A stretch of 64,000 nucleotides of DNA from Casuarius casuarius (Eukaryota > Chordata > Aves > Casuariiformes > Casuariidae). Location of the stretch: positions 1,068,966-1,132,965 of the forward strand of contig PTFA01000230.1 in the NCBI GenBank assembly GCA_003342895.1. The letters are read 5' to 3'. The notes under the pieces are model-generated. The model had not been told where the DNA came from. It searched no databases and saw nothing but the letters and a program-made list of their open reading frames with translations. The translations under genes and the position numbers were made by a program. Below, piece after piece: positions 49,249 through 62,697 of the stretch (positions within the stretch are counted from its first letter, which is position 1; each line of letters starts with the position of its first letter).

Positions 49249-52200
49249 CTTTTGCTAGCAGGTAAGCCAAAGACTTGCTGATGTGAAATGGTAGAGGCTG
49301 GAGGAACTGGCACCTATGCAGAAAAATTCAGTCTTCAAGCCAATAGCTGAAGTAACAGTAGCAGCAGATAGAAGAGAAAAGGGGACCCACTGGGAGTACT
49401 AGGTATTTCTTTAAAGAAGATCTGACTTCCATCTTGCACCTTTTTGCCCTTATGTGGAAAATACAGAATGAATAGCACATTTATTTCTTGGTAGATCTGT
49501 ATTCTAAAATGCCTTAAACACTTATGAGCTGTAGGCAATTAAGTATTAAAACAAAACAAGACAGAAAGCAAGCATAGGACAGTGCCCAGTTTTCCCTCCC
49601 ACCTACAGTGTTCCCAATGCCTTCATTTTTGATCTCACTATGAGTGGTGGTATTTGTCATGATATCCATGCTGTCATATTTCCTGGAGTTGAATTCAGCA
49701 GTAGAATAAAGATCTGGGCTGTGTATCATCCAGTGAGATTGAGCGCTCTGTTCGTAAACGCTTCCCCTACACCTGATTCTGCTTTCATGTTGTATGCCTA
49801 TGGAAGAGCAATCAAACAGAACTTACATTTGGAAAAAAAGAAATAGTATAAATATGTCCTTTTGCAAAACTTGTTACCTCCTGAAGCTGTGCTTGCTTAC
49901 CCAAAAGAGTGACTGTACCAAGGCAGACTAAAGGTCCTTCTAGTTTTGAATGCTGTCCCCAAAGGGGTTCAATGTATGGATAGAGCAAGAGTGTATGGAT
50001 AAGACAAAGAAAAAGTGATATTTTTACAGCCTCCTGTGATTTGTGATTGCAAGACTTCCTGAACCATAGATGAAGTCTTTGTATAATTATACAAGACTAT
50101 GAAAAATTCTAGCTGTAAAGCAATATCATTTATTTGCATATTATAACATTAATTAATTACCCCTGCAATTCTCCCATACTTGCCAGGAAAGAGCTGCCTA
50201 AGCTGTTTTATCTCCCTGGTGGTGGTAGTTGATTACCACATAATAGGCTACGAATTACCAAAACAAGAAGGAAATTATGCAGGAAATATGCAGGTGGGAA
50301 ATTTTTGCCATAATCTGTAACTGAGCAAATCATAGTTTATTTCCATGCAGGTTAAAAGCTGTGAGCAGTCTTGACTTGTCTACAATATTCACGCATCTCT
50401 TTTATAGACTCGGGCCAGTTTTGCAGCAAACTTGATTTATGGGTACTCACAGAATGTAAAATTGTGGTATTATGTGGTCTTCGTGTGAAGCCAGAGGAAG
50501 TGCAGAGTTTTCAGCTGAGTTTCACTCAGTGGCTGAAGTTCACGAGAATCTCACATTTTCACTTGAGCATTAGAGGCATGCGTTTCCATCCAGTGTGAAA
50601 GCAAGGGAGAGTTTCAGTCTAATCTTGTGGGCCATGCAGCTGTAAATAGACGGTTCATTTTCAGGGGCTGCAGAAGTCATTTCTGAATAGCTTGCAGGTT
50701 ATTTTTGAAACTCAGTCTATTTAATTTCTTTAATGGCATAGGCAGCAATTGACATTGTGGACTTGCAATACAGTACACACTAGCTTTTAGTGTATTAAAT
50801 AGCTCATTTTAACTGTGTCTTAAAATGGAATCCTTTTACATCTTTCATTTGATGCTCATTACATAAGAAACAGCCATAAAACATGATGTTAGTCCTTGGC
50901 CCTAGTGGAAAGCATATTGAATAAATATCTCTCTTCATTGTCATCTTTGGCAATAACAAGTTTAATCTAGCAAATTTAGATTTGAGATTTATTCCTATGT
51001 ATGTCATAATAAAGGCTGCACGTTCCTCAGAGCCTTAAAACTTCACTAGAGGAAAAGCAAATCCTAGATTAAAATACCTGATTCAAAGCATAGGAATTTC
51101 TGTTTGCTCTATAGATTTTACATTAGGTCCAGTTAATGCTGCAGGAAGAAATAATGTGGTGAGATAACTAGGAACTTACAGGTTTCCATGCCTTCCATGC
51201 TCTGTTAAAATGCCAGTTGCTTTTCCACTGATGTTTAAAATTTCAGGAATCTGTTGGTTTAGATCAAATCTGTAGACAAACCTCTAGCCCCATTTGAATA
51301 GAAATGGCTTAAGGAATAAGCATGATATTTAAGATTCAATTTGCTATTCAGAGTTCAAGTTTAGAAAAAAAGAAAACTTCTGTAATTTAAGACTGAATTC
51401 ATTAATATCAAAAATCTAATGAAGTCTTCTTATGTGAGTTTTTCCCCTAATTCTAGAATCTCCCAAGATAGGGTTGCTGTATCTAGGACTGTGGAAATGT
51501 AGTTATACATTTATATACATATATACATATATAGTCTCATTTGTGTTGTACCTGAACTGCACTGAGAAATCATCTCAAAGCTTTTCTTGGAGCCCTCCTA
51601 ACCCAGCACTGCATGAGCAGCTAGTCGTATCCAAGCTGCTGTTGCAGCATCGCTGGAATTCTCCCCTGTTCATCTACATGCATTTTTTCAGGGTTATTTA
51701 TTAAGTGAAGACTAAAGTTAGAGTCTCTGAACTCAAAGAATTAAATTAGTCTCCTGTCTTCAACAGGACCTCTGTCAGCCTGCCATACTGCTGAACTAGC
51801 TTTTCTTAGACCAGTATTTTCTCACCAAGATTAGACAAAGTCGTTTCCACTAAAAGGTTGATTCACTTCGGTGACTGACAGGAAGATGAACAGGAGATTT
51901 GAAAGCTTCAACACAGAAATCCATTTTACTTAATCAGGCATGTTCTGCTTTTTACAGCTTGTCCAGCTCTAGAAGGGATAAATTGACAACTCAAAAGATG
52001 GAGTATTAAAAAAAAAATTCTTCTTGGTGTTATTGACAACTGCTAGTGCAAAAGTAGATTATATGATTTTTTTTCAGCTGAAAGAACTGACTTGAATGTG
52101 CACTTAGTGTGTAGTCTGACTCCAGGGAAGTAATTTTATTATGTTCAACTGTTATAACATGGGAACCTAACAATTACGTAAGTGATAAAATGGCTAGCAT

Positions 52201-52630
52201 TGATTTTACATTTTCTTTTAAGTACTGCCTATGAATTCTTCAGTAATTTGTTCTCTCTTAAATTCTAACAGCTTGACAAATCTCTGTCTCAGTGTTTTCT
52301 CCACTGATCTTACAACAATATTCCTGTACAAATACAAATATGGATTATTTATGTTCACAACGGAAGCTAAGCGGTTCTGCTTAGTCTGAATAATCAGCGA
52401 AAAGCTTGCTTCTCTTTCCATCTCTCCTCTTTCCCACCCTATGCTCCAGCATATTCAACAAAAGTAGGACTCATTTTTATAAGATCTCCACTTCTTGCGA
52501 ACACGTAGGACAACTATAATGCAGATCTACAGTAACTTTAGCAGAAAGCACATGTAAGTGGTGAAGCTCCACCAACCACACAGCCCAAGAGCAAGCATAT
52601 TTTCAATCTATCAGTCTCTCTCTTCTACAG

Positions 52631-52752
52631 ATTCCTGAAAGATCCTGAAGTTCATGCAGATATTGAAGAGATCGCACCTCTGCTGAATAAAGAGAGAAGA
52701 CGTTCAAAGAGGAGAGTCCTTAAGATGCCGTTGATTCTTCATAAGCATGAAT
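52631..52752 (+). CDS. Candidate internal exon of an unidentified gene
   Basis: Best exon-like segment in the window. It follows a pyrimidine tract ending 'tctctcttctacag' and ends at a consensus-like donor 'gaat|gtaagc'. Length is 122 bases, and only one frame is open: one base completing a split codon, 40 codons, then one base of the next. The translation starts FLKDPEVHADIEE, is acidic in its first half, then strongly basic with RRRSKRR, a furin-like or nuclear-localisation-like cluster. Three CpGs fall inside it ('atcgca', 'gacgtt', 'gccgtt'), unusual in this CpG-poor region and typical of exons. I do not recognise the protein. Forty open codons arise by chance often enough that splice-like borders alone do not prove it. 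The neighbouring exon-like segment at 53190 does not join to it in phase. Confidence 0.35.
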
Positions 52753-53697
52753 GTAAGCATTATCTTGGTGTTAGCCTTGGTTTTTGTGTTCCCTTCTTAG
52801 TCCTTATGTCTTCTAGAAGAGAGATGAATAAGAAATGCACCCTCATGCATAGCACTCCCAGTAATGCAGACCTCCTTGTACCCCTTGTCCTGTCCACTGT
52901 TTATTTCTTTTCTGTTTGAAAGAACTACACTCCTCTCTCCAGTGCGTATTTATGTTTGGAGGATGGTGCTTCACCGTGCCTTGTATGTAGTCACTTTGCC
53001 TCTGAATGGATGCAAGATACTATGTGTAAGAACTCACCTGTTATTGTTCCATGTAAACATAATGCTCATTTTTGTTACATGAGCATAGCAGGGCATCATT
53101 TTCTTTCAAAGGTGTCCTTCTCAAGATACTCTTTTGTTTACCCAAATCAGACCTTAATTTTAAAAGTATTCTCACGGGCTTCCCTTCAGAATGTTTTATT
53201 GCACTCTCCCCAGTGTGACGTTCACTCACATGGACAAGGTTTTTCCATTTCTCCAAGTTCCCTTAGTCCTCAAGAAAGGTGAGACAAATAGTGACGGAAG
53301 AAGTTAGAGTTTGTAATGTTTGTGGATGAGGAGTAACCAAGGAATTTCTGACGCGATGTTTGAAGGATGAATTGTGATGATTCTTAAACAGATTTTTCCT
53401 TGTGCTAAAAAGTTCTCTGATAGAAAGGGACTTTGGTTAAGTAAAGTTTTGCTATGGGCACAGTTTTGATCCTCAGTTAGATTTTATTATCTGAAACTGT
53501 TTTGATGTAATTGCTGAGAAAAAAACAGGGAAGACTCCTGATGACATATATCCAGGGAAATATAGCACTGAAATGAGAACATCAAGATTTCAGTTTAGTC
53601 TGAAATGTCACCAAAGTCTTTTCCAAAGGCTTTCTGGTTCTGTCTTGGAAATCTTACAAGCATTTGTTTCCTCTTGGGACTTCTAGAATTTCCCTGT
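52753..53697. other. Non-coding apart from the exon-like segment at 53190
   Basis: Unique sequence between the candidate exon and the CR1/L3-like tail. A 108-codon plus-strand open frame (52956-53282) covers the exon-like segment, which explains the segment being open. Confidence 0.45.
53190..53278 (+). other. Exon-like open segment (weak)
   Basis: It follows 'gggcttcccttcag' and ends at the donor 'aaag|gtgaga'. 89 bases, entering in phase 0 and leaving two bases of a split codon. The translation begins NVLLHSPQCDVHSHGQGF and is rich in Ser and His. No domain. Joining from 52752 would create a stop (t+aa), so the two cannot be consecutive exons. It would join in phase to 62698-62806. Confidence 0.2.
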
Positions 53698-53819
53698 TTA
53701 GACTGAGTGCTCTCTGAAGCAGGGCTGTTTTGATAAACTGTGTGTACAGCACCTTACACAATGGACCTCTGATCACAGCCTGCATCTCCGCATTATGGCA
53801 ATGCAAATAAATATATGAA
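53698..53819 (+). mobile_element. CR1/L3-like LINE 3' end fragment
   Basis: 'ttagactgagtgctctctga' and 'agcagggctgttt', then 'ctgtgtgtacagcaccttac' and 'acaatggacctctgatcaca', then 'ctccgcattatggcaatgca' and 'aataaatatatgaa' follow the L3-type tail in full: 'tagactgtaagctctctggggcaggg', 'ctgtgtttgtacagcgcctagcacaatggggtcctgatc', 'gcgctacggtaatacaaataataaa'. The element ends with the AT-rich terminal repeat. It is the better of two copies. Confidence 0.75.
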
Positions 53820-56800
53820 TAGCTGTCCTTGAAAGGTAAGGAAAACAAAAATGGGATTCTCAAGGGAGTTGACATATACAGGGTAACCAGTCTCCTATCA
53901 TTATAATGTTGTATTTACTGAAATCCAGGATTTAGAAGATGTTCATCTTTCTTGGGGTGACAGAAATATTCTCCAGTGTTGTCCTGTATTTTGGTGCTCA
54001 ATTTCTTGCTTGTTCGCTTTTTATCGTGTTTTGCCTGCCACTAGGAAAGACTTTGTTTTACTAACATTTGTAGCTGTCACTTTGATCTGCAACAGGAAAA
54101 CTCAAGATTGGCTTCTCTGCCCATAGGGAGACAGATGAGATCAGAATATGCCAGTTTTTAAAACCTCATTAGACTGGCTCTAGAAGAAATAGTTCTTGTT
54201 CCTTAGTTAATTGCAAATTACATCTTTATTTTTAACAAAAACACCATGTTTTCTACCCCTGACTATTCAATTGTGGAGGCTGGAGGCTGATTTCCATTTA
54301 TTCCTGACACATATGAGGTTATTTGTTCCTTGCAAATAAAAGAAAGATGATCGTTTCCAAAGTCTCTCATTTTCTGCAGGTTTTTGTGTTTGTTTGTTTT
54401 CTAATATTCCTTTGTCCTAGAATTAGTTAGTCCATAAACGTACATAGTTATAGAACAGGGTAATATAATATCAGATTAGGTGTGGATAATGATTCAGCAA
54501 GTGCTTCGTAATTGCACTGGATGATCATGACTAAATTGATTTCAGATTAGCTGCTTTTGGTGCTAATGAGAGAGGACAGATTATTGAAAGATATTCTAGA
54601 AAAGCGATGAAGCGCCAGAGAAGCAGGTGAAGACCATGCTGTTTCTTCTGTCAGTGCCTCCTTCCATGGTGTTCTGGGCTGGGGTGGCCTGAAAGAGGTA
54701 CTGCCAGGTGTATTTAGCAATTGCTCTACAACCTTGGGAGTTGAGTGTGTATCTTCCATTCCAGGATTTTGTAGTCATTCAGAAAGAGCTCAAGTGAGGA
54801 TGTCTCTGTTAATTCCCAAGTCTGCTTGGGAAGTTCTTCATCGTGTAGTACATCTTAAGAAAAAGACAGCTGTGCAGGGCTAACTTGTGCTAAACAGTGT
54901 GTGGTGGCTCAGCAGGATCGTCTATGCAGCCAGTGGCAGCTTGGTTAGACCTGTGAGGCGTTTCCCTGTTTCTGCTTGTTTGCACTAGAAATGGAGGGAA
55001 AAGTCTGCCCGCATTCCTCCCCCCTCACACTGCAACTATTCAAGGGAGCCTGGAATTTTGCATGGTAGGTGCAAATGGCTGGAGAGGGATCTTCCTCATT
55101 GCCAGCCTTCATCCTCCAGATATTTCTTTCTTGCACACGAAACAGGCAGTTTATGGAACTTCAGAAAATTATAGGGGCTAAAGACTGAGCAGGTGCTGGA
55201 AAGTGTTTTATAAGAATAGTCATTTAAAGTTGAAAATAAATTTTCTTTGACCTTTTTCATGCCCTGTTTGTGCTTGCTTGCTACCAGTGTTCTTGTTGGT
55301 GCAATCTGGGGCTGGGGGGGGGATAGGAGTGGTCATAGAAAAATAATTAAGGTGGAATATTTGCAGCAAGGCTTTTCATTAGCACCAGAGAGGTGACTGA
55401 TTATAAGAGAAAAGCTTAAGGCATGATGAAAACAAAACAAAACAGTTAAGTTGTGTCCAGTCAGAACAACTCCAATGGTGAATTTAGCCCATAACAATCC
55501 TTACAAAGTGCTCATTCATTACTAACAAAATGATTTAATAGATAATTTTGCATGAATAAATTTGAGAACACTGGAGTAGGGGACTGCCAGCAATAATAAC
55601 TTTTCTTTCCTATTCTTCTATCAAATGTTTTTGTTTTGTGCATTAGCTGGCCACTGGGACAAGCTATGATCTTAAAAGGGAGGAGAGCTTCTTTATACAA
55701 TTATAGAAAGAAAGAAGGGTATCCTTAAGAGTCTTTGTGTGCTGTAGCCTATATTCTGAAAATGGTTGAAGCCCTTTAACACAGCGCCTTTCGACCCTCT
55801 TTTTCCCAAAACATTTGCCAAGCATTGAAGTTGTATTGTGTTGGGCAATTATAGAATATACCCATGTAACTTACTCTGAATGAGAAGTGTGCCATTTTTC
55901 ATTGGAAGAAAGCTGGCAAAGTTTTGTCTAGGACGAACACTGTGAAATTTCATTTTGGGCAGTAATTCAAGAATATTTCCCCAAAACTCTGTTCATAAGG
56001 GGGAGATTCATATGTTTGCACATTTGTTTCTAGACTGACATAGTTTCTCTCAAGAATGAGGTTATTTTGGAAGTTAGTTTTACAAAATATATATTAAAAC
56101 TTTAAATGTTCTATTTCTAAAGTTTAAAAAACAAATAAACTAGCTGCTAAGGAGTATGCCTGGCAGGTACCAGTGAGTTGGAAGGTAATGTGACATTCTC
56201 ATGAACTTCCTGTAGATAATTCACCCTTACAGCAAATCCTTTAATTCTCTTGTTATCCATCTCAAATATTGCAATTATTGCAAATATGACTTGGATATTT
56301 CATGAGGTATTAATCATCTTTATCAGATATTTGGCTTCAGAAATTATTTTGTAACGTTGTTTACTTTGTTACTCAGAGATGAATTATTACAGAACATTAA
56401 TGTTGGCCATGGGAAAAAGCAAAAAGGAGGGGAAAGGTTTTATCCTTTACATTAAGAAAAAATTGTAGAATGCTTATGTGGCTAGGTGAGCACTTTCAGG
56501 TGTAGTTATGCCTATTCATTGCTATCAAGCAGTGAATAACGGTTCTTTAGTCTGCTCAGTTTGAGTTTCCTTCCAACTCTGCTTTTCTAGGCCTACCAAA
56601 GTCAACACATCTGCAAGATGAGACTTAATTGGGAAAATAGGGCCCATCAGGTGCTCCTTTTTTAAAGAAAAACAACAACAAAAACAAAGAAACCCTCCTC
56701 ATTGGGTTTCTTGCATCTCGTGGTGTGTGCATCTCTTGTTTGTGAAAGATGTTGAATCAAGAACCTTAGAATCCAAGTTCAGGCTTCATTGGAGGCAGAC

Positions 56801-59800
56801 ACAGTACAAATGCAAAGAGAAGAGATCTCTGCCCTGATTGTACCTGCGTGGCTGCTTGGTTGAATTTAACAAGGTTGTTCACTTGCAATTTGGTTGGCAA
56901 GTAGTTGCCAGAAGCTTTTGAGAAGCTCTTCTGAAACTCTGTTCTGTAGGGCTGCCATTCTATAACTAGTGTGGAGTTAGTCCACTGTAAAGCCTCTGTG
57001 TAAGAGGGTACCCCGAAGCATAATTTCCCAGGGGAAAAAAACCATAACTCTCTGCACTTGAAAGGAACAATTTATCCAACGTGGGAGAGCTGCTTAGATT
57101 TCTCCCCAGAGATCCCGATTTATAGTTCAGCATGTTAAGTCTGGGTAATACCTCTGGCAGCGTGTGGGTTAAGTGACCTCTGTGATTCTTGCTGTAAGTG
57201 GGTAGCTGGACATATTGCAGCCCAATTGCATTTATTATTGCTCTTTATACAGAGTTGATGGCTCAGGTGTCCAGCAGTGAACTGTTCTCAGTGAGAGGGA
57301 GTTGTTCAGTCTTCATGTCTGTTTGGTCCTTAGATGGTATATGGAAGCCATAAGCTAGACAGTGAAGCAGAAGCAGACTCTCTGTGCTGACTTCTCTTTG
57401 GACTCCTTGCCTAACCCTGCTATGAAAGAACATCTGAAAAATTAATTCCCCAGCAGTTCTTCTTGGACGAAAGTGACACCCACACATGCTAGAAATAAAA
57501 GGAGCCACTGCACACAGTCCTCTGGAGATTAGTTATTCTCCTGTGTAATCGGTACAGGCTAAAAACCACCAGTGTTTTAAGGCTGAATTGTGATTATGAC
57601 CATTATTAGACTGTGAATACAGTTTTTCCTAGCTGATTTTTTAAAATGAATTTTATCTAATCTTCTTGAAATTCCAGAGTTTAAGAGCAAGCGCAAAGAA
57701 TTGAGAGGCATGTGACCAGTAGTTCTGGTTATTTCATTTCCTTAAAATAGAGGCAGTTGGTTTCTATAGATTTATTGCTTCAGACTCAGGTGCTTTCATA
57801 TGAAAGAATTCTCAAATTCTTAGTCCCTTTTTCTCTCCAGTATTTCTCCATTTTTGACTTGGTTTTAAAATAAAGGAAAACACGCTTAAGCAGCTGAGTG
57901 CTGCAGGAAACTATTGACTGCTGTCACCTTTCCTTATTGTTAAGAAAATGAGAACAGCCTTGATGATTGGGCTTGGAAAATTTAGAGATTGCAGTGAGGG
58001 AAGGGCAAAGCCTGATCCTTGCAGGACTTGCTTGAGTGATGTTAGCCTTGTGTTACTCATCAGACAGTGAGGCTTGTAAAGCTTAGCTGATACTTACAGA
58101 AATCATCATATTCAAGGTTCATGGAAGTGAAAGCATGAGTAATAGGTTCTTTATTAAAAAGCGTTGTTTTGAGTTAATGCACAAAATATCTACAAAAGCA
58201 GGAAGGCTTCTTTTGAATGACAAGATGAGGTCTGGTATTGAGGGAAATCCTCTCTCTCATGTCTGGGATTACTTCTTGTTGCTTTAAGTTAGGAGTGTCT
58301 TTTAGGAGAATTCAAATGAGATGAGAAGTACTGAAAAGTCATTATGGTTTATCATATTGGCTGCATTAATCTGTAGAAGAGAGGACCATGAGACTAAAAT
58401 TAGTGATCTGGGAATACTTTGCCATAAGAAACTGTATAAAAAATTCTTAAGACTATGGATGAAAAGTGTGAGAGAGGATGATGATGGTGGTGTTTTCTTG
58501 TTTAGAATTAGGGAGTTAAAACCCAGAAGAGAGCAGAGAGAGAACAAGAGGGCGTGATGGTACATATACATCATAATTAGGATAGACAGACTTTTTCATT
58601 CTTGGTCTTAGTGTTTCTCAGTTTCCACATCATGCTGCATTTCCAAACTGTCTTGCATCCTCTGGCTTCTTACCATCTGCTTTTCTGACCTATTGAATAT
58701 TTGTATGAGTTTTCCATGTAATATTACTGTGATATCAGTCCCTTGAGAATTTTGTGCCAGTGATGATCACAAGGCAATTATCAAACTTAGAACCTTGCAA
58801 GGTAGGTAATCATTCCATGGCAAACCTCAAAAAATCCCCGTTTAAATTGGTAATCCCTGCTCCTGACAGTACAGACTAGTGACTCACAGTGTCATGACAG
58901 ACTAGATCTGCAACTATCTGTTTCATAGTCAACCCCTTGGAAATTAATCCTCCTTGAAAGAAACCCACCTGAGTGAAACAATCCATTTCTACCTCTGGGC
59001 TCTCTACTGCAGGTGTTGGGAGAAGATTTATCAGGAGTGGTTTGCAAGCCAAATTTGGAAAACTGTTTCAACAGGAAGTAATGAGCAAAGCTTACCGAAT
59101 AGGCCCAGGCCTGGGTTCACAGATGTCTATATATAGGAAGGCCAGAGGTGATTTGTGATTTCTGTAGTCTGACCTCCAGCATAGCATAAAATGTCACCTA
59201 AGGATTTCCTGAGTGCAGTCCACTAATTTACAGTTGAATAAGAGCCTTTTAATCCAAACCACTGCTTAGCTAAATCTTTATGTGTAAAATTTGAATCTGA
59301 TCTCCCATTCTAGCCTCTTACTCATCAGCCCATAGGAATCAGAAGGCCCCAATCTTAAAATGGTAAAAATAGTCTTGGCTGGTGTGCATTGGCACAGTTA
59401 TACTGCAGTCACTGGAACGTTGTCTAACCCACCACATTCAGCTCTCAGGAAGGGGATGAGCAACAGACCCCGAAAAATGGTTTGTGCCTGTTGATTTCAT
59501 CAGGAGTGAGTTGCCTAAATAGAATTTGGGATCCCACGTACCTTTATAGTCCCAGGGTTCAGCACTTTATGACACTTAATAGTGTAATTACTTGCTAAAT
59601 TTTTATCATCTGCTTAATCAGTGAAGTTGGGCATTACTGGCAAATAAAAATTTTCATGTAAAATATTTTTTTCTTTTGAAATTTTCCATTTGGAGAGCTG
59701 GAATTGGATTCGTAAAATGGAACAAACATAGGTTGTTATAATAAAATTGGAAACCTGCCACTCCAGTTTTGGAGTATTTTTCTTTCATATTTTAACTGAA

Positions 59801-61149
59801 AACTTCTGTGCTCTCCAACTGGCTGTCTTCAGTAGTTATGCCATGTGGTAGTTAAGTATTGCGACAGCTGAAACTATGAAAATCCCATTAATTCCTGATT
59901 GGAAGGAACAATATCAGGTATTTCATAGGGCTGAAAGGGTGAAGTTTCCTCATAACACAAATTATAAGGGAGATTATGGAGGAACCACAAGAGGCAAGAT
60001 AGAGGAGATTTTTTCCCCCTTTAGATGAAAAATTCTCCATGTTAATTGGAGACGGGAGCAAAGCATGGGTAAACTTGTCAGATCCGTATGTCATCTAGGA
60101 AGATTTTGTGTTACCGTTCTCTGGATTCTAAATTTGCAATCTTTCAGATACACTATTCCCACATGCTCAGAAGCATTTTATTTCAATGTGTGCTTATTAA
60201 AGCTGTAATGGGTTTTTGCTGCTTCTTGCATTCACTCTGTAGCTTATTCCTCAGCCTTACATTTCTGGATTTATTTTTCGCTAGTGATTTGATCTCCCTG
60301 GTCAGAAATGTTTGCTGTGTGATTCTGTGCTGGGGCACTCAGCAGGTTACAGGGGTATGAGACTTTCCAGGAAGAGGTGGGTATTGCTGAAAGGTGGTAG
60401 CAGTGATTCAGAACATGGTTCTGTCCTTTGAGTCAGGGTCAAACTCATAATCCACCAAATAATTTTATTGTTCTCCCTTAGAAGAAAAAGAAATTCCAGT
60501 GTTTAAACCCGGATGGACATAATGGATGGACAGTGAAGTGCCCTTGAGATGTAAGTGACTTAGCTCTCAGAGTTGCAAAGGAACACAGACATCTTTCATG
60601 ACAGGAAGCTGAAACAGGTATTATTTCATCCACAGTGGGAATAACGTAGGTGATTACCCATGAAGAGACTAATAAAAGTTACTATTTCTCTCCTCCCTTC
60701 CTCCAGCTTCCTTCTACAGAAGCATACAGCAGCTGTAGATCACCTGCAGAACTCTGTGGTTGGTTATTGTTTTTTTCATGCTGGTTGGAAAAAGTAAAAT
60801 AAGGAAGGAATATTTTTTGCCCTCTCAAAGGAGTTGATATTCTTAGTTTCTGGTTGTTGCTCTTTTTGGTTTCAAAATCCTGCTAGCAAAATTCCGAGGT
60901 CTGGCTGCTAATGTTGAGCCCAAGTGTCCCTTCAGATATATTCTGTTTAGTAAAAGCTAAATATCAAAGAACAAAGCCGTAGTGGAACTGGTAGGTTCAT
61001 GTTTGTTTTCAAATATTTTTAGTCTTGAGGTCTTGAGTGGCCATTGCTGACCAGACCAGAGTGTTTTGTTTTTATTTTTTCCTAATCATATATTAAGATC
61101 CATTTTGGTAGATTACCTAACTTGTGTTATCCTGATTGCAAGTTAATTA
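53820..61149. other. Non-coding, no gene recognised
   Basis: Unique, mostly AT-rich DNA. The part at about 55850-56450 is repeat-free with many TAAT/ATTA cores. A possible decayed 'ctgttgatttcatcaggagt' repeat scrap lies at 59488-59560. Open frames of 60-90 codons show no domain. Confidence 0.5.
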
Positions 61150-61240
61150 TGGCCGGGGGTTATGGAATCAGTTGCCCAACAGAACTTCAAATATGCAGTC
61201 ATCGCTGACATTTAAAAGCAGATTGAATAAATTAAAATGC
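61150..61240 (+). mobile_element. CR1 LINE 3' region scrap
   Basis: 'ggttatggaatcagttgccc', then 'gtcatcgctgacatttaaaa' and 'gcagattgaataaatt' follow the CR1 3' region: 'gaataaattgcct...ggttgtggaatct', 'ccatcattggagatttttaagagcaggttagacaaa'. It is about 90 bases and lacks the terminal repeat. Confidence 0.45.
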
Positions 61241-62697
61241 TTGCTACAGCTGTTAACTGAATTCTGTCCTTAATTACTGAAATGTTATTACAAAATTATT
61301 TACCAAAAGTAAAGAAAGTTCCTACTCCCTGAAACTCTTGTGCTAAAAGGTAGCTATACAGAGAACTGGATATAGAAGGAAGTCAGGTGGTAGGACAGAT
61401 ATTGTCCTTGTGGGTTTTTGAGAAGAAAGAAACTCTGTTCTTAAGAAAGACTTGAATGAGGAGAGGGTGATAGTATTGACTTTTAATAAGGATATTTTGG
61501 CAGCACTTGTCATCAGGGTGCATGTGTGCTCAAAGCACATGCACATAAATGTAGAGCTTCTTAATATTGTTGTGTATCTGCCAGTAGTGAGTGAGATCAG
61601 TGTGAATGTGGCCAGGAATATCTGACGCACTCATCCTCTCCCTTCTGTGTTAAGGAGCAGCGATTGACGCAATCAGGTGCGTTTCCACTGAAGCCAGTAG
61701 AATCAGCTAAAGACGTGTTTGCCTCTGTGGAGCAGTCCCAAATGTGTACAAGTGGTCAGAAAATCTTTCACTCCCAGGTTGCAGATGGACTGCTTGATCA
61801 TCCTTCCTAACTGTTCGGCATGACTCCCCTCTTTCCTTGAGATGTTGGTATCTATTGGTTTTATCCAAGTGGATGGGTGAATGGTCTCTGTCATAGGCAC
61901 AGCCTGCCTTTTTTGTTGTTTTTTAAAATTTTCTTATAGGGATAAGGGGCAGTTAGTTTTAGCGGTCCCCTTGCCTGCAAACCCTTTCTTTCCTGTAGGA
62001 TCTATATAAACAGATTGTGACCTGTGGGCAAAATTCAGCTGCTTTAGGTGGCAAAGGTCTCTGCTTTTGTCTGCACCTACAAGCAGCTATGCTGTAGGGG
62101 GAGGGGGACATAGCTGTCAGCTGGTACTGTAGCATGTCTTTGGGACCATTTATGTTGTACAGGGCTGCTAAAGCAAAAACTGTAGCTATCTTTACCCTTC
62201 TAACAAATGCGCCTGACTTGCACACTCAAGGGCGTATGTTTTGTGCTTTTAGCCTTAAGCATATGCTCAAAACCATAGGATTTTTAGCACACCATCAAAA
62301 AAGGTAGGGTTTCTTAATCCACAGCCTTTATAAGACACAGTGGGGGTCAAAGAACAAGAACACATTACATCCATGGTGGAAGTGGCATGCGCAAAGTGGA
62401 TGCAAAACCAGCATTGACCTGGGCTGCACAAAATCTCTTCTACTGTGTGATCTTTGTGATAATTTATATTCAGTAAAGATGGAAAATGACTTTCTAGTCC
62501 TGCAAATGAAATGGTAAAAAGTTATGTATATCATGGTATATGGAAGATCTGCATCAAGCAGATGGATGGTCAGCATCAAGCACACTGAAAAAGGGAGGTT
62601 CTATGTTTGATTTCCATTTCTGTGTCTTTGTTCTGTGCTAATAAATGGCACCATAAATGCAGAGGTGCACACAACTCCTAATCTTTGTTTTTAATAG
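61241..62697. other. Non-coding, no gene recognised
   Basis: Unique sequence. Minus-strand open frames of 65-95 codons (61343-61630, 61959-62225, 62328-62585) have no recognisable content. Confidence 0.55.

Larger units (their letters stand above)
45941..52630. other. Non-coding, no gene recognised
   Basis: It holds the GC-richer block 46110-46400, a 16-bp tandem duplication (48387-48418), a C11-T10 tract (49228-49248) and a TATACA run (about 51505-51533). Open frames of 60-116 codons lack domains. The stretch 50080-51130 is AT-rich, repeat-poor unique DNA. Confidence 0.5.
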
